A stretch of 64,000 nucleotides of DNA. Source: Corynespora cassiicola (Eukaryota; Ascomycota; Dothideomycetes; Pleosporales; Corynesporascaceae). The translations under genes and the position numbers were made by a program. A model generated the notes under the pieces. It was not told where the DNA came from and did not search any database. It worked only from the letters and a program-made list of their open reading frames with translations. This document shows, piece after piece, positions 63,120-64,000 of this stretch (the first letter of the stretch is position 1; every line of letters begins with the position of its first letter). The stretch is from assembly GCA_022059125.1 (NCBI GenBank), contig JAEUWY010000012.1:1922001-1986000 (forward strand), given 5' to 3'.

Positions 63120-64000
63120 TCACGTCGATTCAATAGCACCCTTCTTCATTGTTTGAATGAAGGCCTGCAGAGATACCTCAGGTTGGTCATGTGCGACTGC
63201 ATGACCGGCATCATAGACCTTCAAGAAAGACAGGTTGCCCTCGGTTTTGAATTTGCCGCCTATCTTGCCGTTGATCCGGTAAGCCTTCTGTGGCTTTGCG
63301 ACAAAGGCGGTCTGGCCGACGTAGGTAATTGAGTTGGCAACATCCAAGACTCCATTCCAGTTACCTAGAAGCCTACATATCGTTAGCATATGGGTGATTC
63401 CTCAAATACCACGACGCTTACTCCGCATCTCCAGCCCATAGGATAGTTGTGATGTTGGACGAAACGATCTCACTGAGCTCGAGGAGAAATGGCCTCGCAA
63501 AATCTCCGTCCTCGTTGAAAGCATTCAAGCTGCTGGGAGAAAAATTCCGAAAGGGAATTCTGGCACCGATTTTCTTCATGACCCTTTTCTTACCCAAGTA
63601 CCGTATATACTTTTCCGAGTCGGGACCCAAATCCCAGCCCTTACGAATATCGTACGGATCCCTTACGGAATCTTTGAGGTTATTCAGAACCTTTTTATCG
63701 AGAACCTGATAAGCCTGTGTGCAGTTGGTGTTCCCGCCGAACTTTGCGCATTCATCGAGACGAGGAAGACAGAAGTTCACGAATGAGCCCATGTAATAAT
63801 CGGATGCTAGGTCATTGATAGTTGCTCTGTAGCGGTTACTGCGTGCATACTCGATGCATGCAGGTCCCTGGATTCTCCAATCGTGAAGGCCATTGCTTAC
63901 TCCGAGCGCTACGACGTTGATGTTTTCGCCCGCATTGGCTTTATTTTGATCCAGGACGTACTTGGCAAACACTGGTCCGTAATGTGCCCCATACGAGTCG
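63120..64000 (-). CDS. Serine carboxypeptidase (S10), C-terminal part; start beyond window
   Basis: The visible exons are 63999-63422 (open to the window edge) and 63372-63120; the 49 nt intron has GTAAGC/TAG ends and keeps phase. Right at the edge lies Asp-Ser-Tyr-Gly-Ala-His-Tyr-Gly, the nucleophile motif with serine at 63994-63996. The acid is Asp in WAGDAE just before the intron, and the base His is in YDAGHAVAH near the C-terminus, so the catalytic triad is complete. Cysteines and sequons between them fit a secreted or vacuolar enzyme. It removes C-terminal residues from peptides. The N-terminal third and signal peptide are outside the window. It is probably a neighbour of, not part of, the metabolite cluster. 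Confidence 0.9.

Noticed and set aside
1..64000. CRISPR arrays, bacterial operons, rRNA genes
   Set aside because: No regularly spaced repeats or rRNA sequence seen; the intron-bearing fungal gene structure rules out a prokaryotic reading.

Overview
The window reads as nuclear DNA of a filamentous ascomycete (Pezizomycotina, most likely Dothideomycetes/Pleosporales). The support is short 46-107 nt GT-AG spliceosomal introns, monocistronic genes on both strands, and fungus-specific families: Zn2Cys6 regulator, non-reducing polyketide synthase (PKS), CorA-like protein with an N-terminal ubiquitin-like domain, fungal F-box-like protein and GH29 with an N-terminal extension. The exact genus cannot be read from the sequence.

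Layout. 1-10.8 kb: the 3' 7.3 kb of a TFIIIC B-block subunit gene (5' end outside the window), convergent with a 921-residue low-complexity coiled-coil protein. 10.8-16 kb: a 5.2 kb stretch with no convincing gene apart from one weak small secreted ORF. 16-35 kb: an accessory, secretome-rich block with a secreted alpha-L-fucosidase, an ACS-family MFS importer, a modular secreted protein with a Lys-Pro-Ser linker, an F-box-like protein, a secreted internally duplicated protein, a 1471-residue CorA-like protein and a metzincin protease. 35.4-37.3 kb: an unknown membrane protein (minus strand). 39.6-45.2 kb: conserved core genes, a two-PH-domain protein and the ribosome-assembly GTPase EFL1, fired divergently from one 821 bp promoter. 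45.7-61.3 kb: a secondary-metabolite locus, all on the minus strand: non-reducing PKS (SAT-KS-AT-PT-ACP-ACP-R), a 3.7 kb gene-free gap, a Zn2Cys6 regulator and a 14-TM-type MFS exporter. 62.5-64 kb: a frameshifted gene remnant and the 3' part of a serine carboxypeptidase.

How the genes fit together. The PKS should release its aromatic polyketide reductively as an aldehyde or alcohol, because a reductase domain stands where a thioesterase usually is. The regulator and the exporter are the expected partners, and CGG/CCG inverted motifs lie upstream of all three genes. No tailoring oxidases are present; the empty 3.7 kb and the nearby pseudogene suggest a minimal or eroded cluster. The fucosidase and the importer beside it may form a small sugar-scavenging pair. 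Gene models were made by hand from reading frames and splice signals; exons are listed per gene.
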